A stretch of DNA of 64,000 nt, taken from Acinetobacter baumannii. GTDB lineage: Bacteria > Pseudomonadota > Gammaproteobacteria > Pseudomonadales > Moraxellaceae. Of the stretch, positions 23,918 to 34,578 are shown piece after piece. The notes beneath the pieces are model-generated. The model did no database searches. It had not been told where the DNA came from and worked only from the letters and a program-made list of their open reading frames with translations. Numbering within the stretch: the stretch's first letter is position 1; each line of letters starts with the position of its first letter. The position numbers were made by a program, and so were the translations under genes. The stretch covers positions 1-64,000 of the forward strand of contig NZ_JADVOP010000004.1 in assembly GCF_016508585.1 (NCBI RefSeq), in the 5' to 3' direction.

Positions 23918-26900
23918 TCACATAATTTGACTGGATTTATCCTCAATAAAATAACCCAATATCGCATCCAGTCTCAAAATGAATTCTGTGGTGGGGCGCC
24001 AGAAACAATAGCCTTGTCCGGCTTGACCATTCATGCCTCGTAAATACAGATAGGTTGCGCCACCTAAATCCCGCTCAATTTGGTAATCTTGAAGCTGGAT
24101 TTTTAAATAGCGGTGTAAAGCCACTAAATATAACGATGCCTGTAACCAATAACTGGCATGTGACATACTCTCTTGAACAGCTTCAGAGATATAGTTGTGT
24201 TGGTCAACACCCAGAAAATTACTTTTATAATCCGCAATATGATATTGCTGACCATCAAAAAACACCAAATCAATCGAACCATTGAGATAACGAGCTGAAC
24301 GAGCATCATTAAATGCAGGCATCTTTATTGCATACTCGTCAAACAACTGATAAATCCGCTGAATTGCCAAAACTCGATCTGAAAGTGATAAATAGAATGG
24401 AAACTCAGCCAAATGTTGATGAGGTTCAAGCTGTTTTAATTGGAAATCCTTGAGGATTGGTGTGGATAATACCTCAGCCAGCCATTCAGCAACCCAGGTT
24501 AGTAACGTTTCTTCAGCATTAGGTTGAGCTGGAGCATTCTCCTCCAGTGTCTGATTTGAAAAAGCCAGTCGGTATTTTTCAAGCAACTCCGTCCATAAAC
24601 TGGAGTAGTCATTTTTAAAACGTCGACGAATTTCAAGATGCCAATATCGTGTATCCTGAAAATCAATATGTTCAAAGATTTCATGCAAGAAATTTCCTGC
24701 AATGGTTCCCATTGGAAAATTGGCTTTGATCCATGCAATCGGTTGCTCAGACTGTATTTGCTGAGTAATTTCGATCATCGGGGGTTGGATCTCATCCTCG
24801 GCACGCTCTTGTTTTTGTTCAGAAACTGCCAGTGCATCTTGAATCTGTTGTCGCGTTAAATGTTGGGCCAATGCACTAAAACTGGTTTTTCCTCGCGGAT
24901 AAAAACGCTGTGTTGGAAATGCTTGCGCAAGTAATGGCAAAGGATTTTCAGACTTAGGTTTTTCCAGTGCGAGAGGGCGCTCGGTCAATAAGCCTTCCAT
25001 ACAACTGCCGATATGCTGAAAAACATCAGCACCTTGACCGCGCCAGAATGCCAGTCCCGTAGTCGACTTTTCTTTGACATCACTCAACATGGCATAAACA
25101 CGATAACTGGCACGGGTCAACGCCACATACCACAAGCGATGATGTTCAGCTAAAGCACGTTCATTATGTTGTTCAATATCTTTTTTATCCAGTAGATTGC
25201 TGTCATTCACAGCCACCACACGCTGCTGTTCAGTCTGCCCTGTTTGGCTGTTCAACTGGACTGCTGTTGAAAAGTTCAAAGTCTTATTGATTTCTTTAAA
25301 CTCTTTGTCTGCACCCAGTAAAAAGACAAATTTGAACTCTAGGCCTTTCGACTGGTGAATGGTCATCAGTTGCACGCCTGCCTCATTGGACAGTTTACGT
25401 TCCATTTCCCATTCCCGCTCCATCGGTGCAGTCAGCTGTTTCATATACCAATGATAAAGATTCTGCGCACCCTGATACGCTTCACTGTGCTGGCTGAGCA
25501 GTTCAGTTAAATGACGTAAATTCACCACCACACGTTCATTATCCCGACTACGTTTTTCCACCAGTTTTTCCCAGACCGTACACTGATTGAGTAAATATTG
25601 CCAAGCCGTTAAAAAACCTTGATTCAGCCACATTTCACGAACCTGATCAAACAACTCAATGTATTTACTTAAACCATCTGCATGCTGTTCTAAAGCAATC
25701 AAAGCTTTTAAGTCCAAACCCATCATACGACTTAATACGGCACGTTTTACTTTTGCTTCGTGATAAGGATGTAAAATTGCAGTCAATACAGCACCGACAT
25801 CACGGGCAATCTGACTTTCAAAAACACTTTTCTTTGAAGGTCGATTGGTGCGAATACCCAGAAACTCTAAAGCAGCTTGTGCCTTATCCAGCCCATCATG
25901 GTTTTTCGATAAAATGGCAATATCATTTTCATCTATCGGACGCTGGGCGGATTTCTCCTTAAAAAATAAACTGCCTTGAACACCTCGATTGAGCAAATCA
26001 CGAATTTTCCACGCCACTTGTTCTGCTTCAAGCTGTTTATCTTCCAGTTTGAGCCATCTTAAGGGTTGAGGATTTATCTGCCCCTGATCCATTAAATCTG
26101 GATGCGGACGATTTCCTGCCTGTACAGGGGTATAGATCACCTGCTCACCAAAATCCATTTGCCGTTGAAACAAAGCATCAACCACTTCAACCAAAGGTTT
26201 TACCGAACGGTGGTTATAGATCAAGTTATATTCATTGCCATCCTTACCGAATACATCCTGATGTGCTTTTAAAAAAGTCAGCATGTCCCCACCACGGAAA
26301 CCATAAATGGCCTGTTTACGATCACCCACCATGATCATGCAGCCCTGTTTGACTCGACTCGGATGACGCCAAATTTGCGCCAACATATCGTCTTGATCTT
26401 GGTTGGTATCCTGAAACTCATCAACCAGAATTAAGGGATACCGTGCATGCACAAAAGTGGCAAAACGTTGTCCTTGTTCGCCTTGTAAAGCTTCTGCAAG
26501 TGTTCGAATCTGTTGGGCAAAAGTAGTTTCACCTTTTTGTTGCAATACTTGCGGCAAGCGCTGCTTCACTTCTTGCGTCAAATAGTATTTAAGAAAAGTA
26601 TTGGTTCCGAGTAGCTGATTTTCAAATACTTCAATTTGTCCATAGATATTCAACAAATGCTGAACAAGGGGATGTTGATAAAAGCCCGACTGTATATTTT
26701 CAGGAGCGGCTTTCTTAAAGATCTGTTGTTCACGAAGCACTTTGATCAAAGTGGAAAAATCAGACTTTTCCACTGCCAAACCAGCACTTAGATAATACTT
26801 ATAGCCCTGCTGTTGTATGGTTTGAATAATGTGTGGCAAACTCTTGGCAAAAATACGATGAAAACGATCACTCCTGAATTTTGTTCCATTACAAAACTTA

Positions 26901-27712
26901 TAATAATCACCATCCAATAAATAATAGGCTTCCAGGGTTTGTAACTGTTCCAATTGGACTTGTGACAGTTGTTCTATTGCCTGTTGAAAAGATTGGGCAT
27001 CTGCTGTTGAAAATTGAGGCTCAATGAATTTTGCCGAAGCAAAATTTAAACTTTGCTCAACTGTCGTTAGGTAGTAGTCGACGCCATGCAGCTCCCCTGC
27101 AAACATCAGGCTATCAATAATGTCTTGCGGTTGCTTTTGAATCCATGCCCTTAAAACATCATGAATCAACTGATAAGTATAGCTTTTTGCATCATCGGTA
27201 ATTTCTGCACGTTCAATCTTGCCACTTTCAAAAGCAAATTCACGTAATAGTTTTTGGCTAAAACTGTCTAAAGTCCCCACAAACAATTCATCAAATTGAT
27301 CAATCACCAGTTTTAGGCGCTCACAGGCATAAGCCACTTGCGACGCAAATGTTTTTAATAGTTTAGAAAATAAAGGATCTGTTTCCTGTTGTGCTTTGCT
27401 TAAGACCTGCGCTTCAGTCAGTTCCCGACATGATTCAAAATAGTGGAAAGTATCTTGTAAACGTGAACGAATCCGACTTTTCAACTCTGCGGCAGCTTTG
27501 CGGGTAAACGTGGTCGCAATCACTTGACCCGGTAAGTATTTTTCTAAGAAAATCCGCACCATTAAACTAGACAAGGTATAGGTTTTACCGGTGCCCGCGG
27601 AAGCTTCGATCCAATGTAAACCTGCAAAATGCATATCCTCAATGGGCTGAATCGAGACCCGCTTTTGGTGGGTAGGGGTTGTGCTCACGAGGGATAAATT
27701 TACGGAAGTCAT
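23918..27712 (-). CDS. recB: Exodeoxyribonuclease V beta subunit RecB
   Basis: This 1264-residue protein carries an N-terminal UvrD-like 3'-to-5' helicase and a C-terminal nuclease. Walker A is EASAGTGKTYTLSS near residues 36-49, Walker B is ILVDEFQDTNQDQD, and the motif MTIHQSKGLEFKFVF lies in the second helicase half. The nuclease core is visible near residues 1140-1160 as GSIDLVFFDGQQYHIADYKSN (Asp, then Asp-Tyr-Lys), the RecB family catalytic motif. It is longer than the E. coli protein (1180). RecBCD degrades linear DNA and loads RecA at Chi. It begins three bases after the recC stop, so the genes are surely one operon; E. coli has ptrA between them, absent here. Confidence 0.97.
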   Translation of the reverse strand: MTSVNLSLVSTTPTHQKRVSIQPIEDMHFAGLHWIEASAGTGKTYTLSSLMVRIFLEKYLPGQVIATTFTRKAAAELKSRIRSRLQDTFHYFESCRELTEAQVLSKAQQETDPLFSKLLKTFASQVAYACERLKLVIDQFDELFVGTLDSFSQKLLREFAFESGKIERAEITDDAKSYTYQLIHDVLRAWIQKQPQDIIDSLMFAGELHGVDYYLTTVEQSLNFASAKFIEPQFSTADAQSFQQAIEQLSQVQLEQLQTLEAYYLLDGDYYKFCNGTKFRSDRFHRIFAKSLPHIIQTIQQQGYKYYLSAGLAVEKSDFSTLIKVLREQQIFKKAAPENIQSGFYQHPLVQHLLNIYGQIEVFENQLLGTNTFLKYYLTQEVKQRLPQVLQQKGETTFAQQIRTLAEALQGEQGQRFATFVHARYPLILVDEFQDTNQDQDDMLAQIWRHPSRVKQGCMIMVGDRKQAIYGFRGGDMLTFLKAHQDVFGKDGNEYNLIYNHRSVKPLVEVVDALFQRQMDFGEQVIYTPVQAGNRPHPDLMDQGQINPQPLRWLKLEDKQLEAEQVAWKIRDLLNRGVQGSLFFKEKSAQRPIDENDIAILSKNHDGLDKAQAALEFLGIRTNRPSKKSVFESQIARDVGAVLTAILHPYHEAKVKRAVLSRMMGLDLKALIALEQHADGLSKYIELFDQVREMWLNQGFLTAWQYLLNQCTVWEKLVEKRSRDNERVVVNLRHLTELLSQHSEAYQGAQNLYHWYMKQLTAPMEREWEMERKLSNEAGVQLMTIHQSKGLEFKFVFLLGADKEFKEINKTLNFSTAVQLNSQTGQTEQQRVVAVNDSNLLDKKDIEQHNERALAEHHRLWYVALTRASYRVYAMLSDVKEKSTTGLAFWRGQGADVFQHIGSCMEGLLTERPLALEKPKSENPLPLLAQAFPTQRFYPRGKTSFSALAQHLTRQQIQDALAVSEQKQERAEDEIQPPMIEITQQIQSEQPIAWIKANFPMGTIAGNFLHEIFEHIDFQDTRYWHLEIRRRFKNDYSSLWTELLEKYRLAFSNQTLEENAPAQPNAEETLLTWVAEWLAEVLSTPILKDFQLKQLEPHQHLAEFPFYLSLSDRVLAIQRIYQLFDEYAIKMPAFNDARSARYLNGSIDLVFFDGQQYHIADYKSNFLGVDQHNYISEAVQESMSHASYWLQASLYLVALHRYLKIQLQDYQIERDLGGATYLYLRGMNGQAGQGYCFWRPTTEFILRLDAILGYFIEDKSSQIM

Positions 27713-27714
27713 GC

Positions 27715-30700
27715 TTATTCCTCCGCAACGGTTTGATGCTGATAAATGGGTTGATACAGATCATGGGCAAATTGATCACAGGCATGTTTGAGCAGTGCAG
27801 ATGCATCTTGTTCCTGCAAAATAAACTGCCAATCCCGATGCCTTTTGCTCCATTCCATTTCAGTCAGATCATAGGGCAAAAATGCATCACCTTTGTTCCA
27901 TTCATTGAGAATTACGCTGAAATCCTCAATCATGAAATGTCCAGAGTCCCCAACCTTCCAGGTCAATGTTTTATTATTTTCAGCGGGCTTCAACAATAAT
28001 GCAGCAGGCAGTACCAACGGTTCTGACTGCCCATAAGTAAAGGCTTTAAACCATGCCAATAAATATTGTTTGGCTTGTGCTGAACTTAAGCCTGTATTGA
28101 TGATCGTCACATCACTGAATATCGCAATCCGTTGTAGAGATTTCGACTGTTCTGCCTCCAGATTTATATAACTCAGCCACAACAGATACTCTAACCAAAC
28201 TTTAGTACGACGTTTAGCACGAGCACTTGAGGCATCTAAACTGACCCAATCCGCGAGCTGATGTTGAGGTAATGTAATGTTCATGACCAAACCAGATTCA
28301 ATCCGCCACTGACGCTGTGTTGTCGCAGTCACTTCAGGTGCATAACGTTTTAATCGTTCTTTTAAACGGTCTTGTTCAGCCAAGCCAATTTGCCACGCGC
28401 TGAGCTGAACTTTGCCAATCGGTAATTGATTCTGTAAGAGTCTCATATCCTTGAGTGCAGCATCATCTGCAGAATGAAGCACTGCCTTTTGTAAAAAATC
28501 TCGGATTTGATAGCGCGCCAAGCCATCCAAAATCAACGGTTCATTCGATGCCGGCATATCATCTGCGCCTAGATTTTCAACGCCCAAGGTTTTTAAATAT
28601 AATCGTGCAGGATATGTCATATCTTGAATCCACTGACCCGCATCCAATACTGTCATATCGTCTTGAACGGATGGATAAGCTGTATTCACCCAAGCATCGC
28701 GTTGCGCCAATACCTCAGTTTGACGTATCTGTTGTGCGACTTGAAACCATTGATCCTGATAACGGACGGACTGTTGCGATTCAAAACCACGTGGCTCAAA
28801 AGGCTGTAAAGTATGCACATGATATAAAGTTTGAATATGTTCGGGCACTTCAATCCCATCTAATAATACTGTTTGTGCTACAGCCCCGGCAGTCAAATTC
28901 TCAGGGGACGTATTGGATACAGTTACCGATCGCAGATGATCGGTTTGAGCAATAAAGGCAATATGATTGATCAACTCCTGTAACACACTCGATGGATCTC
29001 GAACCTCACCATCGCTGACATCGAAACCATTATAAAATAACCAGAGATTTTCTTGTGCCAACAATAAAGCATCTAGAAATGCGCCCTGATCATCATCCAA
29101 ACGAGAACGATCACCCAACTGAGGTTTAAGAAGATGCATTAAATCAAATGGCACCTGTACATCACGATCTGGGAATTTACCGCTATCCAAGTTTAACAGC
29201 ACGATCAGCTTATAAGGCAGCGGGCGAATTTGTCCGATCTGACTAAACGTAATCTGCCCTGTCGGTAAAGCCTGATCAATTTGCCCCTCGAGTAAATTTT
29301 GAATTTCATTGAGTAGATAAGTCAAAGGCAAGTTAATCTCTTGGAGAATAGACTGTTCCTGCTCGTCATAAAAACTCGCCAAAGTCAGCATACGTTCTTG
29401 CTTTTTAACGATCTCACGTACCGTTTTTAAAGATTCGACACCTGCCTGTTCAAATTCGGCAATATCCTGCATCAGCAATTTCAACCACGCTTCCACATTG
29501 CATTTTAATGGGGTCTGCTTGCCTAGCTCATGTGCAATCATCCAATCTCTACGATGGTCAAAGTCTTGATAAATCTGTACCAAGGTGGTGATCAGTTCAA
29601 AATCACCTGTCAAGACCTGTGCAAAACTCAACACATTTTCAAACAAGCGATGCTCTGGAATTGCAATGCCCAACACCAAACGATCCAATGCGAATTTAAA
29701 ACTAAAACGAAAATCATCATCGTCTTGGCTCAACGAACGCTGTAAATGCTGCGCATCTAATCCCCGTTTAAATCCTGCATTGATCAGCAGTTCAATCATA
29801 CGTTCTGTATTTGGAATATCTAAACCATAACGTACCTGAGTTGCGGTTAGACTTAGCCAATCTGCAAAATCTTCTAGGCTAAAACGACTTTCAGTCAGCT
29901 GGATACGCCCCAACACAGCTCGCCACGCATTATGGGCATCCAATGCCGTCACGCCTGCAATTTTCACAGGCAAATAAACACTGTCCTGATTCGGTGTATG
30001 AGGGAATACACTGCGGATCAATGACTCGATCTGTTTTAAATCTGGAACTAAAACGAGAATATCATTTGGACGGCGAGGTTGATCTAGCGTGCTTTTGGCT
30101 AACCAAGCAATCAGTTGATCTCTCAATACTTCAAGTTGTCTTAATGCAGAATGACATACATGGATCTGGATCGAATCATCCGCTTGTGCAATGGGATAAG
30201 CATGTGCTTCTGGCTCAACCAAATACAGGATATCTGACTGGAGCTTAGTTAATAAATTAATCGGTTCTTCATCGACAAAAGCATCTACCCATTGTCCTTC
30301 TTCTCCAGAAGATAAATTGGAGAGAATCGAAAAATGATCACGCGCCTGTTTGCCGAAACGTGTCAATAAAGGATGACGTGATTCGCGGATTTCAGCATTG
30401 AAGTTTAAGGTAAACTCATCAAAAAACTTTTGAATATCTGCATCTGTTGCATTGGGATTTTTGCCAATAAAGCGTTCTTTTACTCTTAAATCGTATTGTT
30501 TCTTCCAATTTGGATCGACACTGTCTGCCCAATATTCTTGTGATGGGTTGTAATGTAAGATCACCACATCCAAATATTGTCCAAGTCGTCTCAAAAACTG
30601 TAATTGGCTGGGTGGCAAATCCAATAAGGTAAAAACAATCAGTTGACTTGGCAATTTTTTTAAAACCCGGGAACGTTGTTGATCATCGTCCATGACACGC

Positions 30701-31443
30701 CAAAAATCAGCATCAACACTTTGCATTTCAATAAAATCGTCATGAAATGTATGTTGCCATAACCAACGTTGCCAATTTTCCAGTTCTTGTGCCTGATTCA
30801 GTGTAAAGGCTGAAATCTGCTGATTGGTCTTAAAAAATTGCTGTTCTAAATTTAATGCTTCTCCACGCCCCCATTGTGCCAACCAATTACTTGGACACTG
30901 ACACGCCTGATTCTGCGGACACCCCCCTACACAATCAGCACGGTATAACATATAGTGGCTGAACAGTTTTGAAACCTGCTCAGACACCCAATACAACATA
31001 TTTTGCTTTTTGAGCTGTTTGTCCAAGCCTTGCTCTAATTGTGAAGCAGCATCATAGATCCGTTGAACAATAGAATGCAGTGGATGATCCTCAGCCAGAC
31101 TATTTTCATCATGTTCAATAAAGCTTTTTAAAGTCTGATAAATCCGCCACTTCATAATTAGCCGTGGAATATTTGCTTTACGTACTTTATCTTTATCATC
31201 AAGCACCTGCTGATAAGCAAACCATTGAAACCCACGAATACGCTGATGAAATTGGCTATTGGCGCTAATGCCCTGTTGTTCTGCGATACGTTGACTCAAC
31301 CATTCCTGCACTGCTGCACTGGGGACAATAAAATGTTGCGTTTGCAAAACTGCAAAAGGATTTTTGGATGGCCGAATGGTATTCTGCAAAAGCCCTTGCA
31401 CCAAGACATCAATGCGTTGGCTTTGAATCACATGTATTGCCAT
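27715..31443 (-). CDS. recC: Exodeoxyribonuclease V gamma subunit RecC
   Basis: This 1242-residue protein is the Chi-recognising, pin-bearing subunit of RecBCD. Recognisable stretches include FIVPSAAVQEWLSQRIAEQ, GFQWFAYQQVL, HVCHSALRQLEVLRDQL and GQIRPLPYKLIVLLNLDSGKFP (read in parts). It is longer than the E. coli subunit (1122). A compact cysteine cluster, Cys171-x3-Cys175-x5-Cys181-x-Cys183, lies in the first helicase-like domain. The start ATG at 31443 begins MAIHVIQSQRIDVLV. It heads the operon, so the promoter should lie in 31444-31600. Confidence 0.96.
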   Translation of the reverse strand: MAIHVIQSQRIDVLVQGLLQNTIRPSKNPFAVLQTQHFIVPSAAVQEWLSQRIAEQQGISANSQFHQRIRGFQWFAYQQVLDDKDKVRKANIPRLIMKWRIYQTLKSFIEHDENSLAEDHPLHSIVQRIYDAASQLEQGLDKQLKKQNMLYWVSEQVSKLFSHYMLYRADCVGGCPQNQACQCPSNWLAQWGRGEALNLEQQFFKTNQQISAFTLNQAQELENWQRWLWQHTFHDDFIEMQSVDADFWRVMDDDQQRSRVLKKLPSQLIVFTLLDLPPSQLQFLRRLGQYLDVVILHYNPSQEYWADSVDPNWKKQYDLRVKERFIGKNPNATDADIQKFFDEFTLNFNAEIRESRHPLLTRFGKQARDHFSILSNLSSGEEGQWVDAFVDEEPINLLTKLQSDILYLVEPEAHAYPIAQADDSIQIHVCHSALRQLEVLRDQLIAWLAKSTLDQPRRPNDILVLVPDLKQIESLIRSVFPHTPNQDSVYLPVKIAGVTALDAHNAWRAVLGRIQLTESRFSLEDFADWLSLTATQVRYGLDIPNTERMIELLINAGFKRGLDAQHLQRSLSQDDDDFRFSFKFALDRLVLGIAIPEHRLFENVLSFAQVLTGDFELITTLVQIYQDFDHRRDWMIAHELGKQTPLKCNVEAWLKLLMQDIAEFEQAGVESLKTVREIVKKQERMLTLASFYDEQEQSILQEINLPLTYLLNEIQNLLEGQIDQALPTGQITFSQIGQIRPLPYKLIVLLNLDSGKFPDRDVQVPFDLMHLLKPQLGDRSRLDDDQGAFLDALLLAQENLWLFYNGFDVSDGEVRDPSSVLQELINHIAFIAQTDHLRSVTVSNTSPENLTAGAVAQTVLLDGIEVPEHIQTLYHVHTLQPFEPRGFESQQSVRYQDQWFQVAQQIRQTEVLAQRDAWVNTAYPSVQDDMTVLDAGQWIQDMTYPARLYLKTLGVENLGADDMPASNEPLILDGLARYQIRDFLQKAVLHSADDAALKDMRLLQNQLPIGKVQLSAWQIGLAEQDRLKERLKRYAPEVTATTQRQWRIESGLVMNITLPQHQLADWVSLDASSARAKRRTKVWLEYLLWLSYINLEAEQSKSLQRIAIFSDVTIINTGLSSAQAKQYLLAWFKAFTYGQSEPLVLPAALLLKPAENNKTLTWKVGDSGHFMIEDFSVILNEWNKGDAFLPYDLTEMEWSKRHRDWQFILQEQDASALLKHACDQFAHDLYQPIYQHQTVAEE

Positions 31444-31627
31444 AATTCCTCAACTATCAATATTCTATTGTCTATGTTCATGCACAAAACATAAACATTC
31501 GCCACTATACAACAACAATATACTATGGCATTTTTAAAACATTATTTGGAAATAACTTCACAATTTCAAGCTCAAACATGAGTTTCCAGAAATATGACAA
31601 AAAGCTTGAAACATAGGTATTTGATTT

Positions 31628-32140
31628 ATGAAAATTGATAAAATTCCAGACTCGATTGATCCTGCCTTGAATCTAGAACAGATTCGTGAAGAATGCTTGG
31701 AACTGGTTAAAAAGCGTTCTTATGTTTCTGCCGGTGCAGCTGTAGTACCCGTGCCTTTTTTTGATGTGGTCATCGATGTCGGTATGTTGTCTTTCCTCAT
31801 CCCTGAAATCAATGCACGTTTTGGTTTAGCACCAGATCAAATCAGCGTTTATGATCCTGCCACCAAGAAAATCCATTGGAATGAACTCCGTAAACGTGGT
31901 TTTGAGTTTTCAGGTTTAGTCGTGGCACGTACTGCTGTTAAAGCATCCTTTAACAACATGGCTGCAAAAATCATCACCAAACAAGTGACCAAATTCATTC
32001 CGTTGGGTGGTTCAATTATTGCCGCAAGTTTAGGCTATATTGTGATGAAAAAAGTAGCTGAAACACATGTTGATGAATGTTATAAGCTCGCAAAAGGCAT
32101 TCAGCAAAAACAACAGGCCAGTGTGGTTAAATATTCTTAA
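31628..32140 (+). CDS. DUF697-like membrane-associated protein
   Basis: This 170-residue protein resembles the DUF697 family, which is often fused to or paired with small GTPases. The clue is a stretch near residues 38-70 (GAAVVPVPFFDVVIDVGMLS then INARFGL), in which a hydrophobic hairpin is broken by Pro and Asp. A second hydrophobic stretch near 123-140 (FIPLGGSIIAASLGYIVMKK) precedes a charged tail. No GTPase gene lies beside it. Function is unknown; membrane association is inferred from the two hydrophobic segments. It is divergent from recC and followed by a terminator. My family call rests on pattern memory only. Confidence 0.6.
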   Translation: MKIDKIPDSIDPALNLEQIREECLELVKKRSYVSAGAAVVPVPFFDVVIDVGMLSFLIPEINARFGLAPDQISVYDPATKKIHWNELRKRGFEFSGLVVARTAVKASFNNMAAKIITKQVTKFIPLGGSIIAASLGYIVMKKVAETHVDECYKLAKGIQQKQQASVVKYS

Positions 32141-32160
32141 TCTAAAAATATAAAAGCAAA

Positions 32161-32184
32161 TAAAGCGGGATTAAGCCCGCTTTA
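32161..32184. terminator. Terminator between convergent genes
   Basis: A 9-bp stem with arms TAAAGCGGG (32161-32169) and CCCGCTTTA (32176-32184) with a six-base loop lies between the DUF697-like gene and the convergent polyphosphate enzyme gene. Confidence 0.8.
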
Positions 32185-32229
32185 TATCAATCAGCCATAG
32201 AAGAATAGTTTACTCAATCAACAGCCGTT

Positions 32230-33648
32230 TTAGTCCGCTTTTAACTGTTTGAGAATAGCCTTCAATACCTGAATCCGCGCTGAATATTTGTCATTGGTTG
32301 CCACAATATGCCAGGGAGCGTATTCAGTATCAGTACGTTCAAACATATCTGCTGCCGCATTTAAATATTCATCCCAATGTCCACGATTTCGCCAATCTTC
32401 AGGCGTAATTTTAAAACGCTTGTGCGGTGTTTGCTCACGTGCTTTAAAACGGGCTTCCTGTTCTTCCTTGCTTATCGCCAACCAGAACTTCACCAACACC
32501 GTCTGGTTGTCAACCAAATCCTTTTCAAACCGATTGATTTCATCGTATGCACGTTGCCACTCAGCCGGCTTGGCAAATCCTTCAATTCGTTCAACCAATA
32601 CCCGCCCATACCACGTTCGATCAAAAATACTGATTTTTTCTTCTGGTTGCAGCTTAGTCCAAAAACGCCATAAATAGGGTCGGCGTAATTCGTATTGCTC
32701 AGGCGCTGCGATGGTATAAATTTCATATTCACGGGGATCAAGATTTTTGACAATGCGTTTGATTGCCCCACCTTTGCCCGCCGCATCCATGCCTTCAAAG
32801 GTGATCACGACATTTCTTGAATCGTTACGCAGGGCTTCAGATACTTTTTTGGTGAGTTTTTTTAATTCATCTTTGTACTGGTCTTTATCCAACTCATCTG
32901 TTGCAGGTTGCTGCAAAGCTTCAGGAACAGCAGCCTGTTTCCATTTCGTTCTGACACTTGTTTTATGCTTCGGTAACTTTTTCAATGCCTGTAAAACATA
33001 CTGCGCAAACTGTTGATCTCGCGCAACAGCATCATCACAGTCAATCACATACCAGTCATCGGTAAAACGTTGTCGCAGCTTTTGTACAGTATCGTATTGT
33101 TTTTTATTGCGCCAATCCAAACCCATCAGCTTATGCCAACGCTGCTCAGATGAATCCATCGAATCCAAACGTTTTTGCAAGCTTTTCCATGGCAAATCAA
33201 ACCAAACTTTAATCACATCGACATGGTTGTTTTTAAGGTCCTGTTCAAAAGTACGCATATTTTCAACATAGGTATCAAACATGGTTTCATCTAGAGGTTT
33301 TGACACATGCATCGCGGTTGAGAGTAAGTCACTGTACCAATTTCCAAAAAAAATCTGGATTTGTCCTTCAGAAGGAATATGACGGGCATAAGGCTGCCAA
33401 AAACTTTGTTTTGTCGTGAATAAACACGGTGGATCTGCTTTGACACGTAAATAACGAGGATCAACCCATTCACGTAATTGTTTAACTGCTTCCCCTTTCC
33501 CCGCCAACTCAATTCCACTGACCAGAATGACTAAACTTTTTGCATTGTTTTTGTCTTTTGAATTCTTTAAGGCATACTGCGCCTCGATCAAATCAACGGA
33601 TAATTCTTCTTCATCACGCAACGCAAACGGTAATTGTTGTTCGATCAT
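32230..33648 (-). CDS. pap: Polyphosphate:AMP phosphotransferase (two-domain PPK2)
   Basis: This 472-residue protein contains two PPK2 domains in tandem, each with its own P-loop: SGIELAGKGEA near residues 44-54 and EGMDAAGKGGAIK near 285-298. The second domain has the lid motif FDRTWYGRVLVERIEGF. This layout is the class II PPK2 known as PAP, described from Acinetobacter johnsonii 210A (about 475 residues), which makes ADP from AMP and polyphosphate. In that enzyme the C-terminal domain is the active one. The N-terminal domain here keeps the Lys of its P-loop. The enzyme helps cells use stored polyphosphate as an energy source with adenylate kinase. Confidence 0.93.
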   Translation of the reverse strand: MIEQQLPFALRDEEELSVDLIEAQYALKNSKDKNNAKSLVILVSGIELAGKGEAVKQLREWVDPRYLRVKADPPCLFTTKQSFWQPYARHIPSEGQIQIFFGNWYSDLLSTAMHVSKPLDETMFDTYVENMRTFEQDLKNNHVDVIKVWFDLPWKSLQKRLDSMDSSEQRWHKLMGLDWRNKKQYDTVQKLRQRFTDDWYVIDCDDAVARDQQFAQYVLQALKKLPKHKTSVRTKWKQAAVPEALQQPATDELDKDQYKDELKKLTKKVSEALRNDSRNVVITFEGMDAAGKGGAIKRIVKNLDPREYEIYTIAAPEQYELRRPYLWRFWTKLQPEEKISIFDRTWYGRVLVERIEGFAKPAEWQRAYDEINRFEKDLVDNQTVLVKFWLAISKEEQEARFKAREQTPHKRFKITPEDWRNRGHWDEYLNAAADMFERTDTEYAPWHIVATNDKYSARIQVLKAILKQLKAD

Positions 33649-33849
33649 CTGCTTCTCTACTTATCTGATGGTCTTTTCGAGTATACCCATTCCCCCACAG
33701 TGGCGTTATATATTTTCTGTACAAAAACACAAGGTTTTGTCTATTTAAAACTCCACTGACCATATTTCTTGATTGTTTTTTCACTTTTGTCATAGTCCTG
33801 TGCCTCAACTCGCTTTATCCTGTAAATAAAAGAAGTTTAGAGTTTTTGT

Positions 33850-34557
33850 ATGTCAAAACTTGCTGCACTTGATCAGCTTTTAGAACAATATCAACAATTC
33901 AGTTATCATACTGACCCCGTTTTAAAGCAACGCCTGCATGAAGCACAGGATTGGCTAAAAGCCCGCATTCAAAACACTCACCATGATTTGTTTAATCAAA
34001 AAGAAAATCAGCTGATGGCGAAATATTTCATTCAGCGCCTGTATGGCGGTCCTGAGTTTGATGATTTGGCTGTGCAAATTGAACGTTTGCTTAAATATGC
34101 CCATAAAGCTGAGAAAATCATTCCTGAAAATGCCATCAAAACTGGATTGAAATCTGTTGGTTTGGCTGTACTTGCCATGCAACTGGATGAGCAGGTCGCC
34201 GCGCAATTACTTAAAGACTACCCTGTACATCAGGCGATTGATGATGACATGATGCGACTGACGCTGTTAAAACTCGATCAAGCCGAGGCTCGCCAAAAAC
34301 AGTTAAGTTTATTGGATGATTTAGGTGGTGCACTGGATAAATATATGCGCTCATTTATCATGCATACCGCCTTTAAAATGTGTAAGGGTACGGCAACAAA
34401 ATATAAGTTTGAATTGATGTATGACTTTATTGGCGAAGGCTTTGTTGCCATGAAACCAATGAAATCTGCGGCTAAATTTATCCATGAATTTACGCTGAAA
34501 GAAAGAGAAATTGTTGAAAAAGTTCATCGTGGCGATCCAAACCCTTTCCAGATTTAA
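33850..34557 (+). CDS. FFLEELY-motif-like protein of unknown function
   Basis: This 235-residue, mostly helical cytosolic protein has no signal peptide or membrane segment. Near residues 57-68 it reads AKYFIQRLYGGPEF, which fits a divergent form of the FFLEELY motif that names a gammaproteobacterial protein family. Another notable stretch is FMIHTAFKMCKG-like (SFIMHTAFKMCKG), and the C-terminus ends GDPNPFQI. No catalytic motif is visible to me. It is a single gene with its own terminator, between the polyphosphate enzyme (divergent) and ubiE. The family label is from memory and should be searched. Confidence 0.65.
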   Translation: MSKLAALDQLLEQYQQFSYHTDPVLKQRLHEAQDWLKARIQNTHHDLFNQKENQLMAKYFIQRLYGGPEFDDLAVQIERLLKYAHKAEKIIPENAIKTGLKSVGLAVLAMQLDEQVAAQLLKDYPVHQAIDDDMMRLTLLKLDQAEARQKQLSLLDDLGGALDKYMRSFIMHTAFKMCKGTATKYKFELMYDFIGEGFVAMKPMKSAAKFIHEFTLKEREIVEKVHRGDPNPFQI

Positions 34558-34578
34558 TCTATTCAATGATGCTCTCAG

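Noticed and set aside
28455..28955. 166-residue plus-strand open frame inside recC
   Set aside because: It lies fully antisense to well-supported recC coding sequence and has no domain signature.
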